Positions 13,304-25,669 of a DNA stretch of 64,000 nt are shown here, piece by piece. The DNA is taken from contig JAECYW010000001.1 in assembly GCA_023014335.1 (NCBI GenBank), positions 248,001-312,000 of the forward strand, in the 5' to 3' direction. A model generated the notes under the pieces. It saw only the letters and a list, made by a program, of their open reading frames with translations, was not told where the DNA came from and ran no database searches. Within the stretch, counting starts at the first letter, position 1. Each line of letters opens with the position of its first letter. Source of the DNA: Galerina marginata. Its lineage: Eukaryota; Basidiomycota; Agaricomycetes; Agaricales; Galerinaceae. Position numbers and translations under genes: made by a program.

Positions 13304-15408
13304 TTAATGATTGGAATGCCCATTAATAATACCCCGCTTCCACATCGTGATCATGGCCAGGTCGTCTTCACTCCCAATGGGACCCCCTGCGCGGCCTGGA
13401 TAACCTACTTTTTCATTACGATCAGCGGGATAATATGCAAACTTGACCTTGCCAGACCATTCCATATCAACAGCGTTCACCTCCACAGGCTCCACAATAG
13501 CCACACCTCCGCAGGTAACCTTGATCATGAGGTTATTAGCACGAAGATCACTGTGGACGACCTCGAACTTCTTCAAGACTCCGACCATTTGCTCGAGTTT
13601 CTCGTAAATGTCATTTTGGTTGTCTCGGACCAGTTCGGGGGAGCCAATGAACAGGTCATATAACGTCACCCATCCATCGGCATCCATGGTTGGAGGGGGA
13701 AGACATGCCATCACAGTGGCCATAGCATTGAGAGCTGGGATGTTGGAGGTACCCAGTAACTCTGGTGCGAAGTTATGTTTATGGAGAATGTTGTGAACAT
13801 CGGACCCATATGGTCGGAAAGTGAGTTTTACCATACAATCTGGTGGGTCGGTGGTATAGTAGATAGTGCACTTTCGCTTGTCAAATGGTTTTCCAAAGGC
13901 GAGGCGATGGGCATTCCCGTCCTTGTCAAGGAATTTATCAAAAACAACGGGAACATTGGAAATACGGATAGGAGGTGGTTCACGGCAGGCCCTGAGATTT
14001 AATTAGGGTGTAGTAAAGAGCATAGGGAGTGTACATACTTTGAAAGATATCCTACAGCACTTGCAAGCGCAAAAAGGACTTTCGCCAGATGTTCAACATC
14101 ACCGAGGGATATTTCGCAGGATGCAGTGGCATGCTCAAATAAATCAACCTCCGCTATGACTCGCTCTGGGTAGCTCTCCGCAAATGCACCACAAACCTTC
14201 AAGTCTGATCCTTGAGAAAGATAAGCCACAATTTTATCAGAACGACCAGACAACATACCAGATATTGATATGGCAAAGCACGGTGCACCACACAGAGATA
14301 CAGCTGGGACTGATAGACGGAAGGCATTGAACGCGCGGCACACCTGCATGTACCCGTCACCATGGTCGCCTGGCAGAAGTTTAACTTCAATCATAATGAA
14401 GGGAATCACCACCCTGACTCCTCCAAGCATAGTCTCATAGCCGTAGATGAGGTCGTTTATGGCTTTGTTGTCATTTAGCCGGTTCTGCATAGACCATTTG
14501 AAAACGCTGGTTTCCGGAATGATCTCCCAGAAAATCGGACCTAGATAATTGTCCACCGTCGCTTCCTGGTGGAGGGCCGCGTTTAGCTTTTCACCGAGAA
14601 CGGTGGCGGCCACGCGGAACTTCTGCAACACGGAAGCGGTTAGAGGTTCATTCATGATGTGGAAGAACACGGAAAAAGCTCGGTGCTTCAATTTCACTGG
14701 TACAAGAGGACGTCTATACTCCGGGCGATGGCAATAGATAGCATGGTTGTCATTCAATTGCATGAACCTCCAGTGGCGGGAGGTCCCAAAGGCCAAAGGT
14801 GAAGGTGGAGTATACTCCGACAACGCCGCATTCGCTACGGATATGACCATCTCCTTGTAAGCCTTCAATTGCGTCATTATGCTTTGGGGTCGATCGACGA
14901 GGGGAGTAATAAAGTATTGTTTGAATTCCAGTCGCTCCTTCATCTCGGCGTAAGTGGGCAGGTCAAGTGAGGCGTTCTTGATGCATGATACTGCGTCTTC
15001 TAAGTCAGGTAGGGCTGACGGTGTTGAGATCATCGCTGTTTTAAGCCTGTTGGGAAGATATTGGGCAGTTTCTAGGTAGATGCACTCCGGACCCGTCTTC
15101 CAGGGATGAGTTGGTTGGACAAAGCCATATGCATCCGGAATAGTAGAAAGGATACCTTGAAAGCATTCGATGTACCTCTTAAGGCTCTCGATTGCGTTCA
15201 TCTTCTTAGGCTTCTTTGGCGATCTTGCAGGTGGAGGGCCCAGGGTCGGAGGTTGACCTCCAGAGGAGTGATGGGATGGATAAGGTTGGGGATGTCCAGA
15301 CGGAGCTGGATGAAAGGTTGAAGAGTGGCCCACAGAACAGGGATCAGCTGGGGGATGGCGGGGTTCAGAGGGAGCAGGACAAAGAGACGGAACCCGTGGG
15401 TCTGACAT
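13304..15408 (-). CDS. REase-like plus protein-kinase-like (FunK1/CRN-type) protein
   Basis: Two exons (15408-14039, 13991-13304) separated by a 47-nt intron encode 685 residues. The start at 15408 (MSDPRVPSL) is preferred over an upstream in-frame ATG at 15528. The order is: a Pro/Ser-rich N-terminus; a helical region; a central part with PFIMIEVKLLPGDHGDGYMQ, whose ExK is reminiscent of PD-(D/E)XK nuclease folds; and GAPCFAISISG. A kinase-like C-lobe follows, with VVHSDLRANNLMI (HxDxxxxN catalytic loop), VDMEWSGK in place of DFG, and the YP...GGP tail seen in Agaricomycete FunK1-like kinases. Related nuclease-kinase fusions occur in crinkler-type (CRN) effectors. Whether either half is active is unknown. 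A broken paralogue lies at 35400-36821. Confidence 0.75.
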
Positions 15409-15812
15409 GGCGGTGAGCGGGGTAAAATGTGGCTGTACACGCAGCGACCTTTTGGCCTTTCTAAGTACACGAATCAGGACGTGAATTAGACACAAAACTG
15501 ACCCAAAACTAACGAAGCTTTCGACCAACTCGACCTTTGCACGGAAAAAAAATGTGTATCCAGCTTTTCACGCACTCAGATGCCTTTTGATTCTTCAGAG
15601 CTAGGCTGCGCCTTTCATGTTGCGATTAGCTGGGATATTAGGTCACGGACTAGGTGCCAGAATTGTTGACAGGCTTGCTATCGACTACTATCAAAAATCA
15701 GTGTTCATCCCAAAAAACAAAGCAGTTCTGACGCGTGAAATAGTAGTACGGCCATGAGGCCTCAAGCTGACGACTGATTCATAAAATTATAATACATGTT
15801 ACAGCGAATAAT

Positions 15813-18800
15813 CTAGTCAACACGAGCACGTTTACGAGCATCTCTGGGGTGGTTATTGATTTGGCTCTGGAGGGACTTGTCGCTGTCTTTGAATTTCTGA
15901 TCAAACTTTGTAGTGCCGTCGTCAATGAGCTGATCTTCTGTACGTGGCACATATGGCAGGTGTGTCTGTCGACGTTCGAATTTCCAACCGTCTCTGTCAC
16001 CAAACCCCAGTTGCGATGTGTTGACCTGGTCCTGGAACAATGACCAGTACTTCTCCAGGGCCTTGTTGCACTTGAAGATGTTATCGATTTGTTTCTGGAG
16101 AAGGGCAAATGTGCAGTGCGGTGCTCCTGAGCAACCCTTTTTGTTAGCAGAAGCATCTGACTTGTACTCCGACAGCGCGAGGAGTTGCTGCGTAAGGTAG
16201 TGCGATGGTAGGTCGACGGTCTCACCCTTGGGGTTCCAGAAGTCAAAATGCAGCTTGATCCACTCAATAACCTCAAAAGCAAGGCCACGGTAGAACATCA
16301 TTGCCACTCTTTCCTGTTTCGGGATTTTATTCCGATCATAACTGTTCAATACTTCTTGTTCGGTGGGCGTTGCATTTCTCTCTGGCGGTTGGTTCGGTGC
16401 TAGGTACGTCCTAAAATCGAGGACATTTCCCAGGATTACCAGGTTGCACAGCGAGAGGAGGTTGATGAGACCGTCAAGGGTGTCAAGGTCGGGAATATGA
16501 CTATAAGCAGAACCTGTTATCATGCACATGAGCACAAGACTTAACGATGACTCATGATTATACACACTAATTTTCTTGACCTTTCCCTCCAAAAGCCCTT
16601 TTTTGCAGAAATCAAGGATTCTGCGGAAGAGTGCACGCGACGGATAGTGATAGGTGTTGGTAATAAATTCATTGAGGACAAAGGCATGGAGGAGGCCCTG
16701 CGCGGTGATTTCCATAAGGTGGGTCAATATAAAATGTCCGCCAATGCAAACAGTGTTTTCATGCCCATACACTGCATGAGGTTGAAGTGGCTGCATGATG
16801 CTTTAGGCGAAAATGAATATTAGATACCAGGAATACACATCCAAGATATAACTTACAGGAGATCGCCCGGAGTCAAAGCAACAGCCTCGAGGTCATACTG
16901 TGCACTGTCCAGCACACGGTCCAATCTGAAAGCCTGATCCAGGAACATATGACGCGACGATAGTGTGGAGGATAGGCCCAATTTTGGACGCAAGAAAAAC
17001 CATACTTTGCACCCACAGCGTATAAGGACGTGAGTCCCAAGCCCATCCGAATTGATGTGAATGAAAGTGATCACATTCTTGGTACCAATAAGGCCCCAGT
17101 TGAGGTCTTCAAACGGGTACGAGTCGTGGAGACTAAAGGAGTTGCTTGATTTTGTGAAGTGATATGCGGTTTTGTCGGAGGAAAAAGACTTGGAAGAGGA
17201 ATAGTCTGAAGAGCTCAGTGGTAGATCAAGCGCATTGAGAATCATACCCCCATTACTTTCAGAGCTTGCCAGCACATCTTGCAAAGTGCCTGAGACTGTC
17301 TTTGGCAAGTGCATGGTCATTTGGTTGAGTTCATCGAGATGTGCGCTGTCGTCGGCCTCATCGAATTTATCGAGAAGCGCGCTGTCGTTGGCCTCAACTT
17401 CGTCACTTTCGACTTCATATAGAGAAAAATCTGTGTTCTGGTTAAAGGAGACCAACGGAATGCTGGGCACGCCGCTCACCTTGGAGGGAACACTAGTACC
17501 TACCACTCTGTATGAAATAACCCTGGCAGCTGCCTGCACAGCGATGTAATTGCTGCCAGGGCTTTTAATGAAATGAGATGGCCTGGCAAGTGTTTCATTG
17601 CGATCTCATTTCTTTTCAAGGGCATTTCATAACTTCTTGCCTATCTTATTTCATTGCGATCTCATTGCGGTTTCATTATGATTTCATTGTCAATTCATTT
17701 CATTCTTTCTAGGAATATTTCATAACTCTCTGGTTAGACTGTTTCATTGAATATCAGGTGATATTTCATAGATTTGTGGTGGCGATTTCATACCTTTCTG
17801 ATAGCGATTTCATTTGATGGATTATGTAATAATTTTGATGGCTTATAAAATGCCTTCTCTTGCTTCCCACAGCTATGTTCTTATCAAATTATGGCCTCAA
17901 ATTGAAACTTATTCTAAATTAGGCCTCTTGCCACCCACAAGCAAGCACAGTGGAAATCGCATCAAAAAACAATTAAAACATCATTATTTCCATATATAAA
18001 TAATACACTTTATTTAAAATGAAACAATGAAACCAGAATGAAATAGACACTGGCTATGAATGAGATAGCAATAAAATAGACAAGAAATGAGATAAAGCAG
18101 ACAAGAATGAAATGAAATAGACAAGGAATGAGATAAAGCAGACAATAATGAAATGACCTGGCAACTATGAGATATCTTCTGGTAAGAATGAGATGAAATG
18201 ACAATGAAATCATAATGAGACCGCAATGAGATCACAATGAAATAAGATAGGCAAGAAGTTATGAAATGCCCTTGAAAAGAAATGAGATCGCAATGAAACA
18301 CTTGCCAGGCCATCTCATTTCATTAAAAGCCCTGGCAGCAATTACATCGCTGTGCAGGCAGCTGCCAGGGTTATTTCATATAAGTGGTAGGTACCACTCC
18401 AGGGAAATGGGGTCCTGGGTTGAGAAAATCTCCTCTAAACTGTGCTCGTCAAACTTGAGATCTGAAGCAGCAGTCGACTCCAAGTATCCTGACACGACGA
18501 TATTCTTTGTTAGAAGAATCGTCTGAAGTTTGTCGGGCTTTTTTTGGTTGTACTCATCCCGGGTCATAGTCTGGATCACAGAATGACCGTCCTTTTGACA
18601 GTGGGGAGGCACATCTTTGTCATATTGTTTTTGGACGTTCGTCATCAACTCCGAAAATCGAATCGCGTAGGACTCGTACTGAACAGCGATGAGCAAGCGG
18701 ATAATTGACATATTGAGAATGAACGTACATGAAAGTTAGGTTCGAGTCTGACCTTCTCGCCTGAGGCAGTAAAGGCATAAAATTCGCCCTTACACTTTGC

Positions 18801-21255
18801 TCTATTGCCGGGGATTTTGACATTTGAACATCTTGGGATTGTTATCTCTTTTTTGAGTCTCTAAAGCCTGCATCAGAAGGGGCAGGTCGAATATAACTGT
18901 AACTTACGTAGGCATCAAGACCGTCCGGATCCCATAGCGAGCCTTGCTGAAGAAAATCGATGTCGATGGGGTTAGACTCAGTGCCCCAAGTGCTCAGCTT
19001 GCCTGATGACTTCTCGAGCTCAGGCTTGGGTTTGGGCTGAGGTCTTGAGGCAGGTTTGGGCTTTGGTCGGCGAGGCTTCGGTTTTGGGATAGGTTTGTTA
19101 TGTTTGGAAGTTTGATCGGTGCCATGGTCAATACCTTGACGATCACCAAGTTCTTTCAATCGTGACGATTGGCGCAGACCTTCAGTTTTATCGACATTGC
19201 TGCCAACGTCACTTCCGTCAGCGATCATGGAATCATTTCGATCTCCACCAGCACTGCGAGTGAATTGATCTTCATCCGGATGTCCACCTTGGGAAGCTGC
19301 ACCAGTCCTATCGATGCCCTCGTCTTCGTCCATCCCACCGGCTTCGTCCATCTCAGCGTCTTCATCCATCCTTGCGTCTTCATCCATCCTCGCGTCTTCA
19401 TCCATCCCCTGGCCTTCGTCCATTGGAGCAGGACCGGCCTGTTGCTCGAGCTCCGAATTAAGGTTGCCAGGGTTCTTAACCGAATCCTGATTTGTCAATG
19501 GGCTGACGAAGTCGTGAGGCGTTCCACCTTGAGAATTCACGCCATTTCCGTTGACACCCTCGCCTTTGTCCATCGGAGCAGGACTGACATGTTGCTCGAC
19601 ACCTGATTTAAGGCCTCCAAGGTTCTCAACCAAACCTTGGGTTGTCGATGTGCTGACGGAACCACAAGACATTCCGCCTTGACGAGCTGCGCCATTACCG
19701 TCGACACCCTCGCCTTTGTCTATTAGAGCAGGATCAACCTGTTGCTCGACGCTGGGATTAAGGCTTCCAGGAATCTCAGCTGAACCTGGGATTGTCGATG
19801 CGCTGACAGAGCCGTGAGACATTCCTGGTTCATGGGTTGTAGGTCCTGCTAAGGCGTTGAGTTGCTGCAATTAATGGGTACTTGATACTTACGAATCTCG
19901 AAGAAATCTAATACATCTACCACCCCCCCGGAGCAGTGAGTTCGAAGGCTGTTCCAGTTGACGTTCTCCTTGATAAATGATACTGCGTCTGTCGGAGACA
20001 TCTTGCCGATGGACATGAAGAATATGGCACGCCATATGACATTCTCAACTTCAACAAGAATACCAGGCTTGCTGTTTCCAAGGTGAGCCCTGACTTGGTA
20101 GATGGTTTGACGACTCCATTGTCGTTTTGCAATAATATATGGGGTAAGAAGGTAGAGAGGAGAGATGTTCACGGCCAAGTGAAGGGCGGCTCGAAAGCTG
20201 GCCAGACTCAGTCCAGACGAACACTCCTCAGAACGCAAATCAAAGTCTTGAATTAATTTACGCAGTCTGACCAAGAAATCCCGTTTGTTGATCGTTCGTG
20301 AGGCCCTGACCAGTTGTTAATGAAGAGAAAAGCAAAAAAAAGGCAATTACATGCTTGATACGTTCGTCGTTAATGAAATCTGGTAAATCAGGCAAAACGT
20401 CGGGGTGAAATTGAGTTTCAGCAATGAAAGCCAGGTGGCTGGCAGCAACGAGCAGGTTGCAAAGGATTTTGGAACGATGGCTGGCGGTAATGTGTTCCCC
20501 TATATAATCGAGAAGTTGATGTCCCTCAGAAACAGTGGTCCGAGATTTGGTGTTCACAGTTACAGCATTGAATATGTGTTGGAACTTGAAGCAGAGCGCA
20601 GGCCAGTTCCGAAGGTGCTTACTATATCCCTAAGTTATCAAAAGTCAATGAAAATTTTAAACATGAAGACCTCGGACACTCACTTCAGGTTCCTTGCTTT
20701 CAACCTTGTATAAACCTCTACTGACTTTGAATCCATTTGAAGGAAGACCACTAACACGGGCCATGATATCTATCAACCGGTAGCAGGTGACGATTGAGCA
20801 AACTTGGATGTGTTGTTGAGCATTTAATGTCTTGGGAGCTGATGGATGAGGAATGAGAAGTGAATTAAATTCATCCTCTGTTGCATTTTGAAGCTGCAGG
20901 TGAAATAACCTCCGTACGTCGACTATCGGAGTTGCATAGATGTTACCAGCCAGCCCTAGGAGGCAATTTTCGAAGGCTCGGAATTGACTGACAAATTGCT
21001 GGGAAAGAGGACGTGAGCTTTCATGAAAGGATACTATTACGATGCAGACACACAGAAAAACTCTTCCATTCTTGTTCCACAACTGCGAAGCCACTTGCAA
21101 AGTCGTCAAAAACTTTCGTTGAGAATGGGACTCTTTCAATCACTGTGGATATTCTTCGTCTTTGGGAAACGACGGCTGGAAACCTATTAGTGGAAGGTAG
21201 AGCTGCAGAGTGTCAAACCAATGTCACTGCTAAATAAGATCAGGCCACGCACCAT
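15813..21255 (-). CDS. Large JmjC-like protein gene, split by a MITE
   Basis: A multi-exon minus-strand gene. A helical N-terminal part (21255-20260) has FAVVEQEWKSFS|QQFVSQFRAF and RRLFHLQLQNATEDEF. A low-complexity middle exon (19866-18903) has degenerate repeats (EQQ...P.P.DKGEGV; MDEDARMDEDARMDEDA) and a Pro/Lys stretch. Next are exons with RLKKEITIPRCSNVK and YESYAIRFSELM. The C-terminal JmjC-like domain reads NWGLIGTKNVITFIHINSDG and LTPGDLL|IMQPLQPHAVYG, with ENTVCIGGHF behind it; a Lys/Arg end stops at 15813. JmjC enzymes use HxD/E...H to bind Fe(II) for 2-oxoglutarate oxygenation; here HxD reads HIN. A 0.9-kb MITE (17496-18394) interrupts coding just upstream of the JmjC part, so the gene may be inactive unless the MITE is spliced out. 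The start ATG is inferred and weak. Confidence 0.65.
17496..18394. mobile_element. MITE with long terminal inverted repeats
   Basis: About 150 bp at the left end (GTACCTACCACT...ATGAAATAACCCTGGCAGC...CTTGCCTATCTTA) recurs as a near-perfect reverse complement at the right end, ending AGTGGTAGGTAC. The core is AT-rich, full of TCATT/AATGA words, and has no transposase. A short direct repeat flanks it, but the boundary is ambiguous: AGTG next to the inverted repeats is the best candidate target duplication. It lies within the JmjC-like gene between LEEIFSTQDPISLEW and VPSKVSGVPSIPLVSF, in coding sequence or a very short intron. Arm similarity suggests recent arrival. Confidence 0.85.
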
Positions 21256-21334
21256 GAGACATGCTTCCCCAGATTGACTTGTGGTTGACGCTGATTCAAG
21301 TGATTGACGCAAACCCACGAATGCGATTCGGGCT

Positions 21335-21387
21335 GGTCACGCGACACAACCACGTACTCTCGACGTGTCATCATTTTCTCGTAAAGC
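21335..21387. promoter_or_regulatory. Upstream block shared with a Tnp2 relic
   Basis: The 53-bp sequence from GGTCACGCGACACAACCA to TCATCATTTTCTCGTAAAGC occurs about 80-130 bp upstream of the proposed JmjC-like start. It recurs with few changes at 39051-39103, about 160 bp upstream of the Tnp2 fragment at 38889. Position and conservation suggest a shared promoter or transposon terminus; function is inferred only. Confidence 0.5.
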
Positions 21388-21549
21388 AGTGTCGGTTCAG
21401 GCACTCAGCGTCTCAATGAGCCGCTCGCTTTAAGGGCGCGACTCGAATTGATGTTGCAAGGATGTTATTGATTAAGGTTGAACAGATATTGTTGATTGAA
21501 CAATGAGTCATAATCTGCACCCATTGCATACTTCACTACCCTTTCAAAA

Positions 21550-23470
21550 TCACACTGTAACCAACTCTTTCGATATAACATTTTCCTCAGTTTGTTCGCT
21601 TCTGAAGGCTTTAAGATCTCGTTCCGTTAATTCTGGCACATTGAGGATCCGACGTAAAAGGCGATCGTCCAATTTCAGCAGCGCTTCGACATCAATGGGC
21701 TTGCTCTGCTTGACGCTGTAGGAGGGTTTCTCCAGCAAATATTTTGCCTTAGAATGAACAGACGCCAGTTCTTCTCTCAGCGCTGGGACCCATGACCTCC
21801 ATGTAAATGCGAAGATAGAGTAGATAAGAATGAGAGCGATGATGACGGCGGCAGTTTCCCCTTGATTGACGTCTTTTCGCTTCCTCCGTGACAGCGCGCA
21901 CTTCGTCTTTTGCTTTCGTCTAAGCCAGGTTGCGATTCGCAGGAGGGAATAAACGTACCGGTTTTTGCCAGATGCAGATAGATGAGTTACTATCTGATGA
22001 TCCGCTGATAATTAGATGGCGATCCTCTGAGCTTTGGGTCTGTAATGGAATGTCAAAAATATCCAAACTTATTGGCGAAATCTTACAGTGATTGCCTGAA
22101 TGAGAGACTCAGACTTCCCGTGGGTGATTATCTCGGCCGGAGTGGAGGATTTTAGGTCAAAGATGTAAACCCGTCCATGATCACTTCCTCCTACAATCAC
22201 AGTACCTTTCTCCCCAAAGACCACATCTCGAGTATACCTCCTTTCTGTCGGAATTTCAAACGATTGTGCTGGCGTAGAGCGTTGCATCGAGTATACATCG
22301 AAACCGCCGTTCATATTATCGATAACCATATTCCTTTGGGAATCGTCGACGTCAACGTTTCCGCTGGATAACAATCAGAAACCGGAAATTTTTCGAGATT
22401 TTCCAACTTACATTGCAGTCTTAAACCTTTTTGTGTACTTAAGGGCGGCGGTTTGTGAGTCTCTACATGCACTGCTTGGCCGTCATTAACTGCACAAAGT
22501 TAACTTCAAGAGTGGACTTACACTTCTCCACTTTCTAACGTACAAATAACGACCTCTTCACCACGATTGACGAAATGTGCAGACCGAGGAATCCCCTCAA
22601 TTTGCTCAACGGTCCACAAGGGTGACAGCTCTTGAGATGACAGAAAATCAGCTAGCTTTCGGGGTCGGATGTGTGGTTATTACCTTCTTTTTCGAGTCGA
22701 AACATCTTGATTTTACCCTGGTGGCTGGATGTACTGAACCGATAATTGATCGGGTCAAATGCAATCGCTTCGACGCTATCGCCTACGCTGAATACTTGAG
22801 TATCAGAGCTTTCAATGAACTGATCCTATGAAACATCAGATGTCAGGTTAACACTTTCACGGCTCGGTTGATACGTACCCTTCTTCGCTGCCGCCGATAG
22901 AAGACCACCCTTCCCCTTCCCGTCCCAAAACACAATAATCCACTGGTGCTTACTCCGTTTTCCAGGGGAATCCACAGCAGGCTGGTTATTTGCCCCCAAT
23001 TGCTGGCCACATCGTTAAATACCTGCATTTGTTTGTAGTTCCCGAGATCCCAAATTATGACCTGTTCGTCATCGCCTAAAATAAACCATATAGGAAGACA
23101 AGGTCGAGCAGTGGTGTGTGTACTCACCGCCACTTGCTAGGAGCTCCGAGTCACCAACTACTGCAAAGCAATTAATGGCACCTTGATGCCCGTTCAGCCT
23201 CTGAGCAAGCCGGTATTTCTACGCCCATCATGAATACCAGGAGAGAAAAATGCGAAATGAAACGTACATCCGACGCAGCAGTGAGTTGGTTCCAAGTTTG
23301 CTGCAAACACATAACTGTTTCGTCAATGGAAGGGATTTTTTTATACACTTCGTGTCTCAACTTACCTATTTAAGGCCCCTAGAGTTCGCGAGTCATGGCT
23401 CCAACCAATTCCGGGAGTTGAAAGAGCGCGTCGAGTGCATGTTCCCGAGTCATTATTGTGCGACCCGTTG
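21550..23470 (-). CDS. WD40-repeat protein with C-terminal membrane anchor
   Basis: Exons joined by short GT-AG introns read, in order: QTWNQLTAASD; KYRLAQRLNGHQGAINCFAV; GDDEQVIIWDLGNYKQ; LLCFGTGRGRVVFYRR; DQFIESSDTQVFSVGDSVEA; then LSPLWTVEQIEG, FGEKGTVIVGGSDHGRVYIFD and others, the blade pattern of a beta-propeller. Near the end a basic stretch (RKQKTKCALSRRKRKDV) precedes one hydrophobic segment, TAAVIIALILIYSIFAFTW, then a charged helix tail with ESLLKLDDRLL-like spacing to the stop at 21550. This suggests a cytosolic propeller tethered to a membrane. The first exon has no clean ATG in the needed frame (the region near 23390 has MTREL then a stop), so the start is uncertain. Family membership beyond WD40 is not recognised. 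Confidence 0.7.
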
Positions 23471-23666
23471 AGAACCAAGGGAGACCGAATCTGGCATCAG
23501 CGCCCCTGTCATAGAATTTTGAAGCCCGGCCCTGAACCCGCTGGAGTCAGCGCACGTCACGATGGTTTAAGTGATCGCGACGCGTGAACGTATTACAGCG
23601 AGTCAATTACCACTGGCAAAGACCCATAAAGCTAAGGGAAGTTCTAATTTCGAAAAACATAACAAG

Positions 23667-24244
23667 ATGCTGTCCCGCCATCTTCCTCTGATCACAACTC
23701 GCATTGAATTTACAGCAAATAAAATCCCAGCTCTGCCTGCAATCACACCCCGAACTTTCTTTGCCAAAGCAGAGGGACAATCTCGGGATCTCACCCCATC
23801 TGAACACGGCGCGTCCGGGAATGAAGAACCCGGCCATGTTGCCGACGGAAACCGTGTTCTCAACGACGACTTCGAATCTGAGTTATCGGATGATCCAGAA
23901 GAGGTCTTTGCTTCCCTAGTTCCGAAACCTGCCGGAGAACCAGGACGTCCGAACTCGGGAGGCTACAGCCTCGAAGATGCCCTCGCTCCATGGGGCAAAG
24001 AACAGCTGGGGAAGGTCCTGGTACACGTCCAATGATTTCTTCATCACACTGCAATTTCGAATAACGCCCACAGAAATTTACGAAGCAAATGGCGGACCTG
24101 AGCCTCGAAACTAAAAAAAGTTATAGCAAACAGAACTCAAAGCAGGTCAGCCAATTATGCAAAACAGTGAGTCTTCAAGTTTTTACTTGTTTCTTACAGC
24201 ATACCTTACCCGTCTTAGATTGCAAGGAACCACCCGATTCTTAA
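23667..24244 (+). CDS. Small hypothetical protein, possibly mitochondrial
   Basis: Three exons (23667-24020, 24074-24145, 24200-24244) keep phase and give 156 residues. The N-terminus MLSRHLPLITTRIEFTANKI is Arg-containing and amphipathic, as in mitochondrial presequences. An acidic stretch (DDFESELSDDPEEVFASL) follows, then GGYSLEDALAPWGKEQLGKV and a Lys-rich helix (KFTKQMADLSLETKKSY). The second intron is a multiple of three and open, so it may be retained. The gene is divergent from the WD40 gene. No domain is recognised; localisation is inferred from composition only. Confidence 0.5.
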
Positions 24245-25669
24245 CAAGTATGAAGATCACTGGCCAACCCGTGCAATACTGAAGATGCATTTGAAGGCAA
24301 CCTCCGAAAATTTCCGACGCGACGGGCTTCAGCGTAAGAGAACATAGGACGTGCGTTCTGGGCTCCGAGAAGCAAATAGATTTCTCTGCCCCTATCTAAA
24401 TCTAATTGTAGCCTTACTTGTCTCATTCCGAGTGTCCAGAGTCCCAGCGCATTCCGGGGTCCCTCCATAAGTAATCCTTGCTCCCACCCAATATATCCAC
24501 CCTTGTTCCTTGTCCGCTTACCCAACCCACGCCTCCGTGCATTCGCCCCCTCCAGCCGGTTTTGGGGCGTAAATTGCGTCTCGTCATGGTGCCTCGCACT
24601 TTCATTATTGACCCTTAGTCTTAGACTGTGCGTTGATGGGCTGCACCTCTCCGTTACCTGGAGCTTTTGATCGGCTTGACTTCATACTCCGAGTCTCATT
24701 CGTCCGTTCACTGCTTCTCTCCTCGAAAGGTCTTTTCTTTCATTTCTCACTAACTTACGGACGGTGCTGGAGGCTGCTAGTGGCGAAAAAAATACCTGTG
24801 ACGCAGAACTGGGATTTCCGCTCCTTGATATCGCTCTTCCTGAGCCATAGTTCAGGTCGCTGCTCCCCGTACGTCTGTCCTGTCCGCCCTGTACTCTGTT
24901 TTGGTTAATTTCGAGCGTCCACGCGATTTCCGTGTGTTGCCCGTCAATCTACAGATGCAGAATTCCGAGTCACAGTAGGAGCTAACGGTCCGCGTGTGCT
25001 CTGTTCCTGCCAGCGTATGAACATCGTTCGACGCTCGCCCGTCTACGGATTAACGGCATATGCGCCTCTTCATACTTTGAGCATTTCTCGCCTTGTGTAC
25101 GCAACATACTTATTTCAAGTCATAATTGACCCTGGATTTATGTGCCCTTGGGTTTGCTTCCGGTGTTCGAAGCAGCTCCGTCAAGCAGCACTAAGTAACA
25201 AATTGTGCTGGGAATTATTGTAATGTGAGTCTACGTAACAAATTGGACTGGGCAAGTGAGTCGAAAGTGCACGCTCCCGAAGTAGAAAGTCAGAAACCCT
25301 GCGAAGGCATCACCGATCAAGGCACGCAGTCTGGAAAGCTGGTTGATCGTCGGGATCACCTAATGACTCTTTCGCTAAAACTGATACATTTGTTGAAACA
25401 GATATATAGCGGCACCGTCGAGACCACCAGGCACCGACCTTAACATCTTACGCTGGCAGGCTTCTGACTGGATTGCTCAATAGCAACTGATTCGAATCAG
25501 TGTGGCTTTTCCGGCTAGTTAACAGCTTAAAAACACGACGATGTGGCACTTTTTAACCCATGGACTATCCTAACTTCGGTTGTCGGGATAATCCCGACTC
25601 GATGGCGGGTGTAGAAATAAACAGCAATGTAAAGTGATTCTCTCTTTCTTTTGACTGTGATTTACCTAC
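24245..25669. other. Intergenic, no gene supported
   Basis: Only short, overlapping ORFs on both strands. The words AACAAATTGTGCTGGG and AACAAATTGGACTGGG (25198-25253) resemble part of the 190-bp tandem unit at 37771-38137, suggesting an old shared repeat. Confidence 0.4.
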
